A stretch of DNA of 64,000 bases from Areca catechu (GCA_021397845.1 CM038048.1:35958727-36022726); one strand, 5' to 3'. Counted from the stretch's first letter, positions 1 to 10,714 are shown. Program-made: numbers and translations. The notes: generated by a model from the letters alone, not told the origin.

Positions 1-302
1 GTTTTCAGTGGTGATTTATTTTAGAAAAGACTATCTGTTTATTCCCCCCTTTCCCCTCTTTAACTTTTTACTAGAAGAAGTTTCATCATGAATTATTGAA
101 ATGAAACCATGTATATTAGTATTACCACTATTTGTATTCTTTTTTTTTATGGCGCTTAAAAACTTTAGTAGAGGTTTGTGTACTCCATAAGGTGCTGCAT
201 CACAAACTCACATTATTGATGTGCCTTTTTGTAGAATCTTTCCTCTAGGCATGCTTATGTTGCTTCTATAATATATTTTTTCTATGCCCTCTATTTGTTT
301 TT

Positions 303-1000
303 AAGGTTCAAGTTCGATAAAGAGCGAATACTACTTTATCTTGTTGTTGAGTAGACATTTCCTCACTGAGTATATACAACAATTTCGTTCAGATTGCTAA
401 CCCTTCAATTGAAGTAGCTGATTTGATCAAACTTATATGGAAAATATTTTTGTCATCAATATTTGTACCTGTTTGCGATATGTCAAGTCTCATTTTTTTT
501 CCTTTAGGTTTCTTTACATGTGTAAGCTTATCTTTTATGTTGGTTTAAACTTGTCCTTTTTCAGCTGGAGATTCCAAAGCAATTATTTGATCCCAACGTG
601 TTCAATGTTGAATGGTTTTATTGTTGAATATATTGGAAAGGCCTGTTCCTTTGGAAGGTCAACCATCTGATCCCTAGCTTTGGAAATCTTGGGGATGGTG
701 GAAGATCAAGAAGTGGACAATTCACATCTTAAACTGTTTATACACTTGGTGAGTTTTTTAGTGATAAAAAATGGGATTTACGCTTTCTATAATTGGGTGT
801 TAAATTGGCATGTGTATCGTTACTTACAGGTTTGGAGATCTGAAGCTTCAAAATACAGAGAGGAAAGTTTTTACTCAAATGTTCCAGAAAATTATGCTAG
901 AAAAAGTTTGGAACGCCATCTACAGTTGCTCAACGCCATCCACAGGTGGATATTTGCCTGATACTGTTATCAACCTTATTCTTCAATATCTAAGTTGCAG
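303..1000 (+). pseudogene. Importin-7/8 (SAD2-like) gene fragment, three decayed exons
   Basis: Importin-7/8 (SAD2 in Arabidopsis) is a karyopherin-beta nuclear import receptor built of HEAT repeats. Three exon-like blocks match my memory of its central region. Block 1, about 303-464, contains QIANPSIEVADLIKLI and ends at a GT. Block 2, 565-748, follows TTTTTCAG, begins LEIPKQLFDPNVFN and, after a frame change, contains LERPVPLEGQPSDP then GWWKIKKWTIHILN, ending at GTGAG. Block 3, 830-1000, follows TTACAG and reads FGDLKLQN through YLPDTVINLILQYLS, ending at GTCAGT. Blocks 2 and 3 join in phase across one codon. Stops in block 1, a stop after SDP in block 2 and frame changes in blocks 2 and 3 show it is not functional. 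Retained introns argue for a duplicated genomic segment, not a retrocopy. No other importin exons are seen in the window; the rest may lie to the left. Family call is confident, exact paralogue is not. Confidence 0.8.
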
Positions 1001-1043
1001 GTCAGTCATGCTTTGATCTCTCTAATTGTATAAGTATCTTGCT

Positions 1044-1160
1044 TAAGGTTCACGGACCCGGTATTGGGACCTGTACTGGTTTGGTATGTACTAGTTTGCT
1101 ATCATACTGACACATGGTATAGCTAGGCATGTTGGTTTGGAACCGGCACACCAATTTCTT
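1044..1160. repeat. GC-rich transposon-end fragment related to 57770-57964
   Basis: This stretch starts AAGGTTCACGG and carries GGT-ACC style motifs (CCCGGTATTGGG, GAACCGGCACACC). It resembles the reverse complement of the segment ending at 57964, which starts CAAGGTTCCCGATAC and has the same order of GGTACC, CATACCGACACA and CATGCCGG-like motifs. It is probably a decayed terminal fragment or MITE of the same DNA-transposon family. No target-site duplication was found. The similarity was judged by eye. Confidence 0.4.
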
Positions 1161-1500
1161 TTTTCTTTTATTTTTTAAATTATTTTTGTTTTTTAAGATC
1201 TCTAATCAATTTTTTTTGGTTTCTTGAATGATTTTAAGTCCAAATTGATATTTGTTGATACTATTTAATGTTTCTATCACTTTGGTACACCCTTAATTGT
1301 GCATGACATGGATCTGAGTTAGACGTGACTCTTAAAAAAAAAAAGCCTTGCAAGTTACAAGGGCTAGCCAAGGGCAGCCTTACATGGACTAGGTAATAGT
1401 ATTATTGAACCCTAATATGCTCAAATAAATTGCTAAGATACAAAATATAAAATGATGCAATTAATTGCATGTATTTAAAGTATGCATCCTGAGATCTAGA
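1161..1500. other. AT-rich intergenic sequence, nothing recognised
   Basis: Poly-A and poly-T runs and no sustained reading frame. I see no gene or repeat in it. Confidence 0.5.
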
Positions 1501-1504
1501 ATCT

Positions 1505-2147
1505 CATCAAGTGCCGATGTTGCTCATAAATGTCTGGATCCTTTGCATAATCCTTCTTCTTGTCACTTAACAATATATGTCATGACACCACTCACAAACC
1601 CACCTCCACCATAGTTAGCTTTAACCTTCCCAAACTTGAAATCTGCATAATGCACCTCTTCTGTCATCAGATGCTTGTAGGTGGGACAAGGAGTCTTGAT
1701 AGCATCAATAAAGTAATGAACAAAATTGAAGCTGCACTCATAATAGCTATAATAACTCTTAACTGCTAAGGGTCTTGGTAGGAGAACCGTAGGTTGACAG
1801 TTTCATGATAACAATACTGTAAGGTTAAGGAGTAAGATCTTATCATGGGTGGTCTGGAAGTAGGTGCCATCCAACCTCTCTATGCTCCAGTAGATATTAG
1901 CAATGGAACCCACCATGCATTCCTTGGTAAGGAGTTTTATGATGGTATTTACAAGCTACAACATACCCAAAAGGCCAAAGAGGAAATCCACGACCTCTTT
2001 GCTAGTTTTGATGAACAGGTTTTTGTGGGAGGACTTATCCATAAGAAGCTTCAAGCTCATCTTGGTGGCCATGTTTGGGTGCTCTTGGACAATGGCTTGC
2101 ATTCTAGGGAAAGCCTCATGCTTCATTTGGGTAAAAGTAGCCTCTAG
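1505..2147 (-). pseudogene. DUF674-family gene fragment
   Basis: Read on the minus strand from 2147 downwards, this shows MSLKLLMDKSSHKNLFI, then EVVDFLFGLLGML, a stop, and LLTKECMVGSIANIYWSIE followed by TYFQTTHDKILLLN. These fit the plant DUF674 family (LKLL-D, VDFLF-LL, LL-KQSMVG-IGNLY, D-LL-P) in order and spacing. After a frame change, CPTYKHLMTEEVHYADFKFG and GGGGFVSGVMTYIV match the later Cys-containing and G-G-YVKGVVTYMV parts. The stop inside the N-terminal block and at least two frame changes make it a pseudogene. DUF674 proteins have no established biochemical role. The fragment is shorter than full DUF674 proteins and ends before the second repeat unit usual in the family. Confidence 0.75.
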
Positions 2148-2292
2148 CTACAAGGAAGGACTACCCATAAATTTCTACTTTTTTAAATTTTGATTGATGT
2201 TTTTCATGTGAAATCTTAATTCTGCTCCGTAAAAAAGATAGGGATAATAATCACAAGTGTGATGTGGATTTGAGTTTGATGTGTAAGGACAA
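2148..2292. other. Intergenic flank of the Sirevirus insertion
   Basis: No gene seen. The last five bases, GACAA (2288-2292), are the left copy of the target-site duplication of the element that follows. Confidence 0.6.
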
Positions 2293-2527
2293 TGTTGACC
2301 CTTGGAATGATTTTGATGATTACAAAACATTGGAGCATGTATGTATTACTAATTCTTTCAATTACTCAAGAAATTTTTGCAGGAAGTATTTATCATTGTA
2401 TCATGTGATTTTCTATTCAGTTAAAGTGTATTTCAGTAATGTATGAACTTATGTACATCTCAAGTTGTAAAGCCCTAATTTTATCTTTGTAATCTTGTAA
2501 AAAGGGCTAAAATTAGTATAAAGTGAG

Positions 2528-2535
2528 TATAAATA
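2528..2535 (+). promoter_or_regulatory. TATA box of Sirevirus A 5' LTR
   Basis: TATAAATA in the first third of the LTR, conserved at 11521-11528 in the 3' LTR. Its position fits the U3/R boundary expected for LTR transcription start. The start site itself is inferred. Confidence 0.6.
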
Positions 2536-2609
2536 GGTTGGACATCTGCGGTAAGTTTTTTGAAGTGTTTGGAAGACTTGCTATTGTTGGAAATTTGCTT
2601 TGAAGAAGT

Positions 2610-2902
2610 TCTGCTTGAGCCAACTCACAGACCTCGAGCCGACTCATGTTCTAGCACGGCACGGAGAGTCTCAAAGTTGTAGAAGTTCGAGCCGACTCGA
2701 GCATAATGAGCCGACTTGCACAGAGTATGCAATTCACAAAGTTCAGAAACTCAAAGCCACGAGCCGACTCGAGCTAGAAGAGCCGACTCGTCCAGAGTTT
2801 GTATTTATCCTGACTGAGACTTCGAGCCGACTCGACCTAGAAGAGCCGACTCATCCAGAGTTTGTTTTTGGTCTATCTGCGACTTTGAGCCGACTCGAGT
2901 GA
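2610..2902 (+). repeat. CGAGCCGACTCG near-palindrome cluster in LTR
   Basis: About ten copies or half-copies of GAGCCGACTCG within 300 bp, many as CGAG-CCGA-CTCG with inverted arms and two central mismatches. The same cluster is in the 3' LTR (about 11610-11935), in both LTRs of the minus-strand copy (about 49160-49535 and 56330-56800, seen there as CGAGTCGGCTCG) and at the pol/ORF3 junction (8826-8871). Confidence 0.85.
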
Positions 2903-3805
2903 CGGGTTTTGGCTTTCTAACGGCTAGTTGCTGAATCAAATTTTTAAATTAAAAGGCCCTCCAACGGCTATATTTCGATTTCCTAGACCCTACAACTGCT
3001 AGTTTTGCTTGAAGACTATAAAAGAAAGTATTTATAATGGATTAAACAATTAATCATTGATTATTCATTGAGAGAAAAAGAGCATTCAAGGGAATTTCAA
3101 GTCTTTCATTAACCAACTTCAAGTGAGCATTCAAGAAAGGATTCAAAGCTTCTCTAATTCATCTTCGTTCATTGAATCCAACTTTTGAGGAAGTCAAGAA
3201 GCAGCTTTAAGAGTATTCAAGAGCATCTAAAGCAAGGCTTCAATTTGAACTTCATCGACAATTACCAAACAAATTGGGTTTATTGTAAAGTTGCTATTTT
3301 CATTTGATATATCTTGTTTTCTCTCCAAGAGCAGCAAGGGGCTGTGTCTTGTGAGTGTTGAAAGGTTTTTAGGTGAGCCTATTAAAACCTAAGTTTGGAT
3401 TTCTTTGGTGAGCCCGGTTTTAAAAATCAAAGGAAGTTAGGTTCTTGGTTAGCCTGTGTTAAAACCAAGTATGGGTTTTTTTGGTGAGCCCGGTTTAAAA
3501 ATCAAAGTGTAGAGGTTTGGATTGTGAGCATATTAAAACAATCCGACTGTATTTCGGTGGGGGATATAGTGGAAATCCCAAGTGGTGCTTGGGTAGTGGA
3601 TGTAGGAGTGGGTCGCTCCGAACCACTCTATTTCTTTGTGTTTGTGATTGTGTTAATTGACTTATTTGTGTAGTTGATTTGCTTGCTTCCGCATTGCATA
3701 ATCTATCACAACACCAACACTAAAAGATTTTCAAAGTGCACATATTTGCAAGAAAGTTTTATATCCAAATTCACCCCCCTCTTGCGAAGCCACCTGGGCA
3801 ACAAG

Positions 3806-3817
3806 TGGTATCAGAGC
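3806..3817 (+). promoter_or_regulatory. Primer binding site, initiator tRNA-Met type
   Basis: TGGTATCAGAGC two bases after the 5' LTR. It is the standard plant Copia primer site, complementary to the 3' end of initiator tRNA-Met, where minus-strand DNA synthesis starts. Confidence 0.93.
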
Positions 3818-3849
3818 AAAGCCTCTGAAATTTCTTAGAGTAAAGATTG

Positions 3850-4784
3850 ATGGCACATCCCATGAGCACCTCTTTGATCGAAGGCCAATCTACAAACCGA
3901 CCTCCACTTTTCATTGGAATTAACTACATATATTAGAAGGCTTTCAATTATGAAAGATAATTCAAAAAGGACCTCACACAGCCACTATCAGAATTAATGA
4001 TGTTGATGTTCCTAAACCTGAAGAGAAATGGGATGAGAATGATATGAAAAAGGTCGAGTTAAATGTCAAAGTCGTGAATTTACTTTATTGTGCTTTGGAC
4101 CCAAACGAATTTAACAGAATTTCCACGTGTAATTCTGCTAAATAAATTTAGGATAAGCTCGAAATCACACACGAGGGCAGATCACAAGTAAAGACTTCTA
4201 AGATTAACCTTCTTGTGCATAATTATGAGTTATTTAAAACGAAGCCTAATGAAACTGTACTATTATGTTTTCATGCTTTTCTAATATTATAAATGGTCTT
4301 AAAAGTCTTGGTAGGACTTATACTAATGCTGATCTAGTGCAAAAAGTTTTGAGATCTTTGCTAGAAAAATGAGAAGCAAAGGTTACAGCTATTCAAGAGG
4401 CAAAGGACTTAAACACACTACCATTAGACGAGCTGGTTGGGTCATTGATCACTCATGAGCTAGCCATACAGCAAAGAACAGAAAAAGACTCAAAGAAGAA
4501 AAAGGCCATTGCATTTAAAGCAACTGAAGAGGATAAAGATGAAGATTCATATACAACTGATGATGATGATATGGAGAATGATGAAATTGCCCTAGTAATG
4601 AAAAAGTTCAAGAAATTTATGGGCAAAAGAAGAACAAATAGATGGAGAAAGCAACTCAGAAGAGGAGACTTTGGAAAGGAAAGAGAAAAAGACAGAAAAA
4701 GACAAGGACAAAGATCAAATTCCAATTTGTTATGAGTGCAAGAAACCGGGACACATACATCCTGATTGTCTAGAATCTAAAAAA
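3850..4784 (+). pseudogene. Sirevirus A gag with zinc knuckle
   Basis: Gag forms the cytoplasmic particle that packages element RNA. The likely start is the ATG at 3850 (MAHPMSTSLIEGQ), followed by RPPLFIGINYIY, the usual Copia gag N-terminus, then a stop and frame changes. Further motifs are NAKVVNLLYCALDPNEFNR, ISTCNSAK and LEITHEGRSQVKTSKINLL. From 4445 the frame is open with a Lys/Asp/Glu-rich stretch. A CCHC knuckle (CYECKKPGHIHPDC, C-x2-C-x4-H-x4-C) is at about 4728-4769, in a frame different from the ORF ending at 4735. The minus-strand Sirevirus gag at 55010-55420 is homologous and less broken. Not functional as it stands. Confidence 0.85.
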
Positions 4785-4812
4785 AATTGTTCAAAAGGAA
4801 GAAAAGAAAGCA

Positions 4813-5475
4813 ATGTTTGTAGCATGGAGTGATAGTGATGAATCTACATCAACTGAAGAAGAAGAAGATACAACGAAGACAGCTCAAATTTGCCTTATGG
4901 GTTTGGAGGATGAGGTAACAACTTTTGAACCAAATTTAGATTTTATGTATGATGAGCTTCATAATGCCTTTTGTGAACTGTTGATTGAATACAAAAAGGC
5001 TAGTTTGAAAATGAAAAGTTTAAAAAATAACTGTGATACTTTTGAAAAAGATAAGAATGAAGTTTGTGAAAGAAACAAGATTTTACAAAGAGAATTAAGT
5101 ATGACTTGTGAAAGACTTAAAACTATCCAATTTGAAAAGGAAGAACTTCTTGAAAAGAATGTAATTTTACAAAAAGAAAATACTGACTTGCAAAAGGAAG
5201 TTCAAAAACTCAAACTATTAGTTGAAAATTTAACTTTAAGCTCTAACAAACTTGAATTGATTTTGAAAAATCAAAGAGATTCTAGTAACAAGTTTGGAAT
5301 TGGTTATGAAGGCACCAATACAAATAAGTTTTCTGCATCCACTTCTTATATTTCAAAGTTCATTATATCAAAGCAATATGGACCTAAGTTTGCATCACAT
5401 GCTTCTTATTTAAGTCAAGAATTATTTGCTATGCATGTAATAATATCGGTCACAAAGCATTTGAATGTCATTTGA
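4813..5475 (+). pseudogene. Sirevirus A gag C-terminal coiled-coil region
   Basis: A 220-residue open frame after the zinc knuckle. Residues 1-30 are acidic (DESTSTEEEEDTT). Residues about 70-150 have heptad-like Leu/Ile/Lys/Glu periodicity (ELLEKNVILQKENTDLQKEV), strongly predicting a coiled coil. Long coiled-coil segments at the end of gag are known in Sireviruses and have been linked to protein-protein contacts. It lies directly upstream of protease and was probably one polyprotein with it. The frame closes at 5475 and protease resumes at 5579, so a frame disruption separates them. Confidence 0.75.
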
Positions 5476-5578
5476 AATATAATGGCAAAAAGAAAATCAA
5501 GAAAATTTGGATTCCAAAAGGAACCAATTCTACTAACTTGCAAGGATCCAAGAGAGCTTGGGTATCTAAATCTATTAC

Positions 5579-6000
5579 TTGATTATTTTGCAGGAATGTT
5601 TTGCAGCCATGAATGCAAAGAAAAGATGGTACCTTGATAGCGGTTGTTCAAGACATATGATGGGTGATATAGATCAATTCTTCATCCTGGAACAAAAAGA
5701 TTGTGGCATGGTAACCTTTGGTGACAATCGTAAAGGAAGGATAATTGGTATTGGTAAAATTAAAATTACTTCTTCCACCTTTATTAAGAATGTACTATTA
5801 GTAGAAAAATTAAAGTATAATCTGTTAAGTATCAGTCAGTTATGTGATATTGGCTTTAATATTTTTTTCAAGTCTTCAATGTGTATAGTAGTTGATCCTC
5901 TTGACTCTAGTACAAAGTTCATTAGACATAGACTTGAAAATATATATGTAGTAAATCTTAATGATCTAGCCATATCAAGTAATACAAGTCTTGTGGCAGT
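5579..6000 (+). pseudogene. Sirevirus A aspartic protease
   Basis: Retroviral-type aspartic protease that cuts the Gag-Pol polyprotein. The motif WYLDSGCSRHMMGD (about 5624-5665) has the catalytic D-S-G triad typical of Copia elements, followed by GIGKIKI and LLSISQLCDIG. The open frame continues without break into integrase until 6334, so this is the best preserved part of this copy's polyprotein. Confidence 0.88.
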
Positions 6001-7190
6001 GAATGATAAGAGCAAGGAATCAAGTCTACTATGGCATAGACTACTTGGACATGCTAGTATGGATACTATTGCAAAACTTATTTTAAAAGATTTAGTTAAA
6101 GGTTTGCCAAAGTTTAAAATAGATTTTGATTACATCTGTGATGCATGCGAATTAGGAAAGCAAGTAAGGGGGAGTTTTAAATCCAAGAATATTGTTTCTA
6201 CCACTAGACCTTTAGAGCTACTTCACATGAATCTATTCGGACCCACTAGGACAACAAGCCTAGGTGGTATGAAGTATGGTCTTGTGGTTGTAGATGATTT
6301 TTCTAGATACATGGATTTTATTTATTGCATATAAAGATGAAACTTTTAAAGCATTCAAAAAGTTTTACAAAAGAGTTTCAAACTTAAAAAATCTGTCTGT
6401 TATATCTATTCGTAGTGATCATGGTATGGAATTCGAAAATTAACATTTTGATTATTTTTGCACAAAACACGGTATTGATTACAACTTCTCCGCTCTTAGA
6501 ATACCATAGCAAAATGATGCTGTAGAGAGAGAATAGAACCTTGGAAGAAATGTCCAGAATAATGCTTTGTGAAGGAAACCTTCCAAGATACTTTTAGACA
6601 GAAGCTGTAAATATGCTTATTATATTTTGAACAGAGTTTTAATCAGACCTATTATAAGAAAAATCCTCTATGAACTGTGGAACAATAGAAAGCCTAACAT
6701 TAATTATTTTCATGTTTTTGGTTGCAAATGTTTTATACTTAATAATGGTAAAGATAACCTTGGTAAGTTTGATACTAAATCTGATGAGGCTATTTTCCTT
6801 GGTTACTCTACAAATAGTAAAGCCTATCGAGTTTTCAATAAAAGAACTTTAACTGTAGAAGAATCGATTTATGTTATTTTCAATGAAATTGACATGATAT
6901 CTTCTAAAAAAGAAGATTGTGCTGATGATGATGCAGGAACACTTGAACATGGATTAAAGGACATGACTATCAAAGATAAGCAAGCAAGTGAACCACAAGA
7001 AGACATGGTAAGTAAGAATCATGAAGATATATCTAAAGAATGGAGGTATGTACATTTACATCCCAAAGAACTTATTATAGGAGATCCATCACAAGGTGTT
7101 AGAACTAGAGCTTCACATAGGGATGCACATGATCTGATTGCTTTTGTATCTCATATAGAACCACATACCATAGAAGAAGCTGAAACCGAT
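6001..7190 (+). pseudogene. Sirevirus A integrase
   Basis: Integrase joins element cDNA to host DNA. The zinc-binding N-domain is visible (LLWHRLLGHAS at about 6028, then YICDACELGKQ, H-H-C-C). The catalytic core starts (LHMNLFGPTRTTS, VVVDDFSRY) but the frame stops at 6334. Beyond it the core continues in another frame with IRSDHGMEFEN, a stop, NFSA and a degraded QNDAVERE, so the second Asp and the Glu are recognisable. The C-terminal domain (NYFHVFGCKCFILNN, AIFLGYSTNSKAYRVFN) is open in the ORF at 6627-7298. Stops and frameshifts inactivate it. Confidence 0.88.
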
Positions 7191-8180
7191 CCTAATTGGA
7201 TGTTAGCTATGCACGATGAGTTAAACCAATTTAGGAGAAATAATGTTTGGACACTTGTAGAAATATCAGTTGACTATCCTGTTATAGGTACTAAATGAGT
7301 TTACAGAAATAAGCTAGATGAACAAGGTAATGTAATTAGGAATAAGGCTAGACTAGTAGCTCAAGGTTACAATCAAGAAGGAATAGATTTTGATGAGACT
7401 TATGCACCAGTAGCTAGGCTAGAAGCTATTAGATTACTCTTGGCATATGCATGTTTCATGAACTTTAAATTATTTTAGATGGATGCAAAGAGTGCTTTTC
7501 TAAATGGTTTTCTATCCAAAAAAGTTTTTGTAGAACAACCGCCTGGTTTTATCGATCACACTTTTCAAAATCATGTTTTTAAGTTGAATAAATCTTTATA
7601 TGGTCTTAAATAGGCACCTAGAGCCTGGTATGACAGATTAAGCAAGTTTTTACTTGGAAATGATTTTGTAAGAGGTAGTGTTGATACTACTTTGTTTATT
7701 CAAAAGAAAAATAATGATATTTTGGTTGTTCAAGTTTATGTTGATGATATAATATTTGGATCTACTGATGAATCATTATGTCAAGATTTTGCTAAGTTAA
7801 TGCAGGGTGAATTCAAAATGAGTCTAATGGGTGAGCTAAGCTACTTTCTCGGGCTTCAAATTAAACAATCGAAGGAAGGGATTTTAATTAATCAAGCCAA
7901 ATATATTAAAGAAATTATCAAAAAGTTTGGCATTTAATCAAGCAAAGAAGTTGGAACACCCATGAGTCCTGCATGCAGATTAGATAAAGATGAAAATGGC
8001 ACAAATGTTGATCAAAAATTGTATAAAGGTATGATTGGATCTCTACTCTATTTAACTGCCAGTAGACCTGATATTTTCTTTAGTGTTTGTATGTGTGCAC
8101 GTTTTCAATCAAATCCAAAAGAATCACATATTATTGTTGTTAAAAGAATTTTCAAATATCGTAAAGGCACATGTAAATAG
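7191..8180 (+). pseudogene. Sirevirus A reverse transcriptase
   Basis: Copia RT, copying element RNA to DNA inside the particle. Motifs in order: NWMLAMHDELNQF, KARLVAQGYNQ, FDETYAPVARLEAIR, DAKSAFLNG, KSLYGLK (followed by a stop), the catalytic YVDDIIFGST (about 7737-7766), YFLGLQIKQ, and GSLLYLTASRPDI. Stops occur at about 7296, 7478, 7611, 7935 and 8178, several where Trp or Gln is expected (TGG or CAG to TAG or TGA), the pattern left by C-to-T decay of a silenced, methylated copy. That cause is inference. Confidence 0.92.
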
Positions 8181-8199
8181 GATTATGGTATTCCAAGCA

Positions 8200-8682
8200 T
8201 TCATCTTTAAAGTTAATTAGTTATTCTGATACTGATTATGGTGGCTGTAAGATTGATAGAAAGGGCACCAGTGGCACATGCCAATTTCTACGTGTCAACT
8301 TGATTTCATGGCACTACCATAAACAGAACTCTGTTGCACTGTCTACTACTGAGGCAAAGTATGTGGCTGCAGGGAGTTGTTGTGCATAAGTGTTGTGGAT
8401 CAAGCAACAGCTAGAAGACTATGGTATTATCTAGTCTAAGATTCTTATCAAATGTGATAACACTAGTGCTATTAATTTATCAAAAAATCTAATTCAACAT
8501 TCTAGAACAAAGCATATAGAAATTAGACATCATTTCATTAGAGACCATGTCTTAAATAATGTCGTAGAATTATAATTTGTACCAACTGAGAACCAATTAG
8601 CTGATATTTTCACAAAACCTCTTAGCCAAGATAGATTTGAAAAGATTAGAGGTGAGCTAGATCTATGTGATCCTTATTAAAA
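8200..8682 (+). pseudogene. Sirevirus A RNase H
   Basis: RNase H removes the RNA strand during replication. Motifs: SDTDYGGCKIDRKGTSGTC, NSVALSTTEAKYVAAGSCC, KCDNTSAINLSKN, RTKHIEIRHHF and PTENQLADIFTKPL (about 8580-8622). Stops are present in the middle. The homologous domain of the minus-strand Sirevirus at 52597-52860 is intact over its last 86 residues. Confidence 0.9.
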
Positions 8683-9016
8683 CTATTGGCCTAATTTTTT
8701 TAAAAAATAGGAAAAATTATCTAGAGTTTTCAAAAATCAATTTAGAGCTTTTGACCGCTTGATCTAATATTGATTTACCCATGGAAACCGGTGGTTTGAC
8801 CGTTTGAGCTTTTTCCTGTGTTTTTGCTCGAGCCGACTCGAGCAATTCCCTGTCCTGTCGAGCCGACTCGAAGGAAGGGTTGAAGCTTTTTTAAATAGGG
8901 TTTCGTAAGTTTTCAAACCCATTTTCTTTCCGTTTCTACTATTGAACTCCAATCGTTCCCTCTCCTAAGCCTTAGAAAAATCTCTAGAACCCTTCCTTAT
9001 CTTCAATCTGAGCAAG

Positions 9017-10614
9017 ATGGGTCCTAGGAAGGTTGTTGCAAAGAGATCGAAGAGGGTTGTGCAATCGGTTGCGGAAGAATGGAGGACAAAGAGGAGATTA
9101 GATGCATCGGCTTCACTTTCCATGGAAGAGCAGCATGAAGAGCAACAATCCAAAGCTCTGGAAGCCCCCAGGCAGATCATTCTTATGGGAAATAGACAGG
9201 TAACATCCAGAAGATTTGTGGATTTCAACTTTCTAGAAAAAGAACACCTAAGGATAGGAGATTGGCTAAATGCTCAGGGTTGGAAATAATTTTGTATGCT
9301 TGATTTGCCCACATATCCACCTTAGTGAGAGTTTTTTGAGAACCTATCCCTGGGCACTTTTCATTTGGAATCTACTGTTAAAGGTAAAAGCATTATGGTG
9401 AATGAACAAAAATTGAGCAATATTCTTCAAATTCCCAAAGAAGGGGAAAGTTATTTGGTGTTGAAAGAAAAACAGAGGACACTGAGAAAAGTCTTAGAGA
9501 TGAGTGATGTTTCTAGAATTGTTCATGTTAGGGCAAATCTATTGTCTTTGGAGATAAGGCTAACTCATAACATCATTAGCCGAGTGTTCTTACCCAGAAC
9601 AGGGAGATTCGACTGGGTAAGTAAAAGGGATTTGATGTTTATGAGATGTTTGATTGAGGGAAAAGCCCTCAACTTGCCCTACGTTATGATCTCTCAGATG
9701 AAGGAAGCAACTCGCAGGGCATGAGCCTGCCTTCCCTATGGTATGGTGTTTACCCTTCTTTTCCAAGATGCCAAGGTTGACTTATCAAGTAAGGACAGTA
9801 GGTCCTTGCTACACACGGACAGGTACAATATGAAATCTTTGAACAGAATGGGGTTTCTTAAAGTTGATGGACATTGAATTCGGAAGACCTTCGGGCAGAG
9901 AGCTACACATTCTGATAAGGAGTCTGATGAGGATGACCAGGCTGATCAGCCATGGGGTATCAAGGCAGAGAGACTTACTGATGAGGCCGGACCCTCTGAG
10001 CTAGCACCCACTCTACCTCAGTCACCTGTGAGAGAGACTGATACTGGTGGTTCGAGAGATGATAATAGATTATAAGTTATCTTGGATGAGCTTTCTACTT
10101 TGCAGCGAGGCAGGGCAAAGACTGATGCCAAGATTGTTGCTCTACAGACCGAAATGCAGGATGGTTTTCAGCAGATCTTGTAGTTCTTCAGAAGATCAGT
10201 GTAGCTGGCCCATCAGCACCTCCACCACCAGTAGGACTAGATGTTGATGCTGACATTGCACAGGGAGAGACTGAGCCTTCTACTGACACACCTATTACAG
10301 ATACTTCTACAATTGGAGATGGTACTGGTGCACAGATCACTGAGGGATAGAGCATTGGTGTATCTGACACTCCGGCGACTCAGATTCTTTTGAGCACCGA
10401 CACTTTAGTCTTGTCTAATCCTCCTTCCGTGCAGCCCACTCCCATCCAGATCTCTTCAGAATCTCCTTCCAGGTCTAAACCTAGAGTTCCTAAACCTACT
10501 GCTCCCATTAGGACCAGACCGAGGGACCTTAGGCCTAGGTTTCCTAAATTTAGACCTTGGCATTTTAGAAGTTGGCTCTACTTCCAGTGAAGATGAGTCT
10601 AGTGCTTCTTTTTG
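9017..10614 (+). pseudogene. Sirevirus A extra ORF downstream of pol (ORF3)
   Basis: An additional coding region between RNase H and the 3' LTR, the place where some Sireviruses carry an 'envelope-like' ORF. It starts MGPRKVVAKRSKR, Arg/Lys-rich, then FVDFNFLEKEHLRIGDWL, VNEQKLSNILQIP, SLEIRLTHNIISRVFLP and CLIEGKALNLPYVMI, and ends in a Pro/Thr/Ser-rich tail near 10588. Stops at about 9288 and 9722 divide it. No membrane segment or signal peptide is visible, so an envelope role has no support here. It is clearly homologous to 50600-52195 in the other Sirevirus. It recalls proteins annotated 'putative plant transposon protein', from memory. Function unknown. Confidence 0.75.
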
Positions 10615-10710
10615 AGCATTAGGTCTTTAGTTTTTCTGCATTTTCTCATGTATGTGATACTATTTTGTTGTGCTTAGCACTTTTGTACCATATCACATTC
10701 TGTATTGACT

Positions 10711-10714
<4 letters not shown>

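Larger units (their letters stand above)
2293..3803 (+). repeat. 5' LTR of Sirevirus copy A
   Basis: Matches 11285-12825 over its whole length with point differences. Begins TGTTGACC and ends GGGCAACA. A likely promoter TATA box (TATAAATA) lies at 2528-2535. From about 2610 to 2900 it carries a cluster of the near-palindrome CGAGCCGACTCG and variants. Further on are repeated phrases around GGTGAGCC at about 3373-3540, a second internal repeat set. Confidence 0.95.

Noticed and set aside
1845..2147. 100-codon plus-strand frame MGGLEVGAIQPLYAPVD
   Set aside because: Shadow of the minus-strand DUF674 fragment, which has recognisable motifs.
2610..2902. Regular GAGCCGACTCG repeats considered as a CRISPR-like array
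   Set aside because: Spacing is irregular, spacers are not unique, and the repeats lie inside plant LTRs in all copies.
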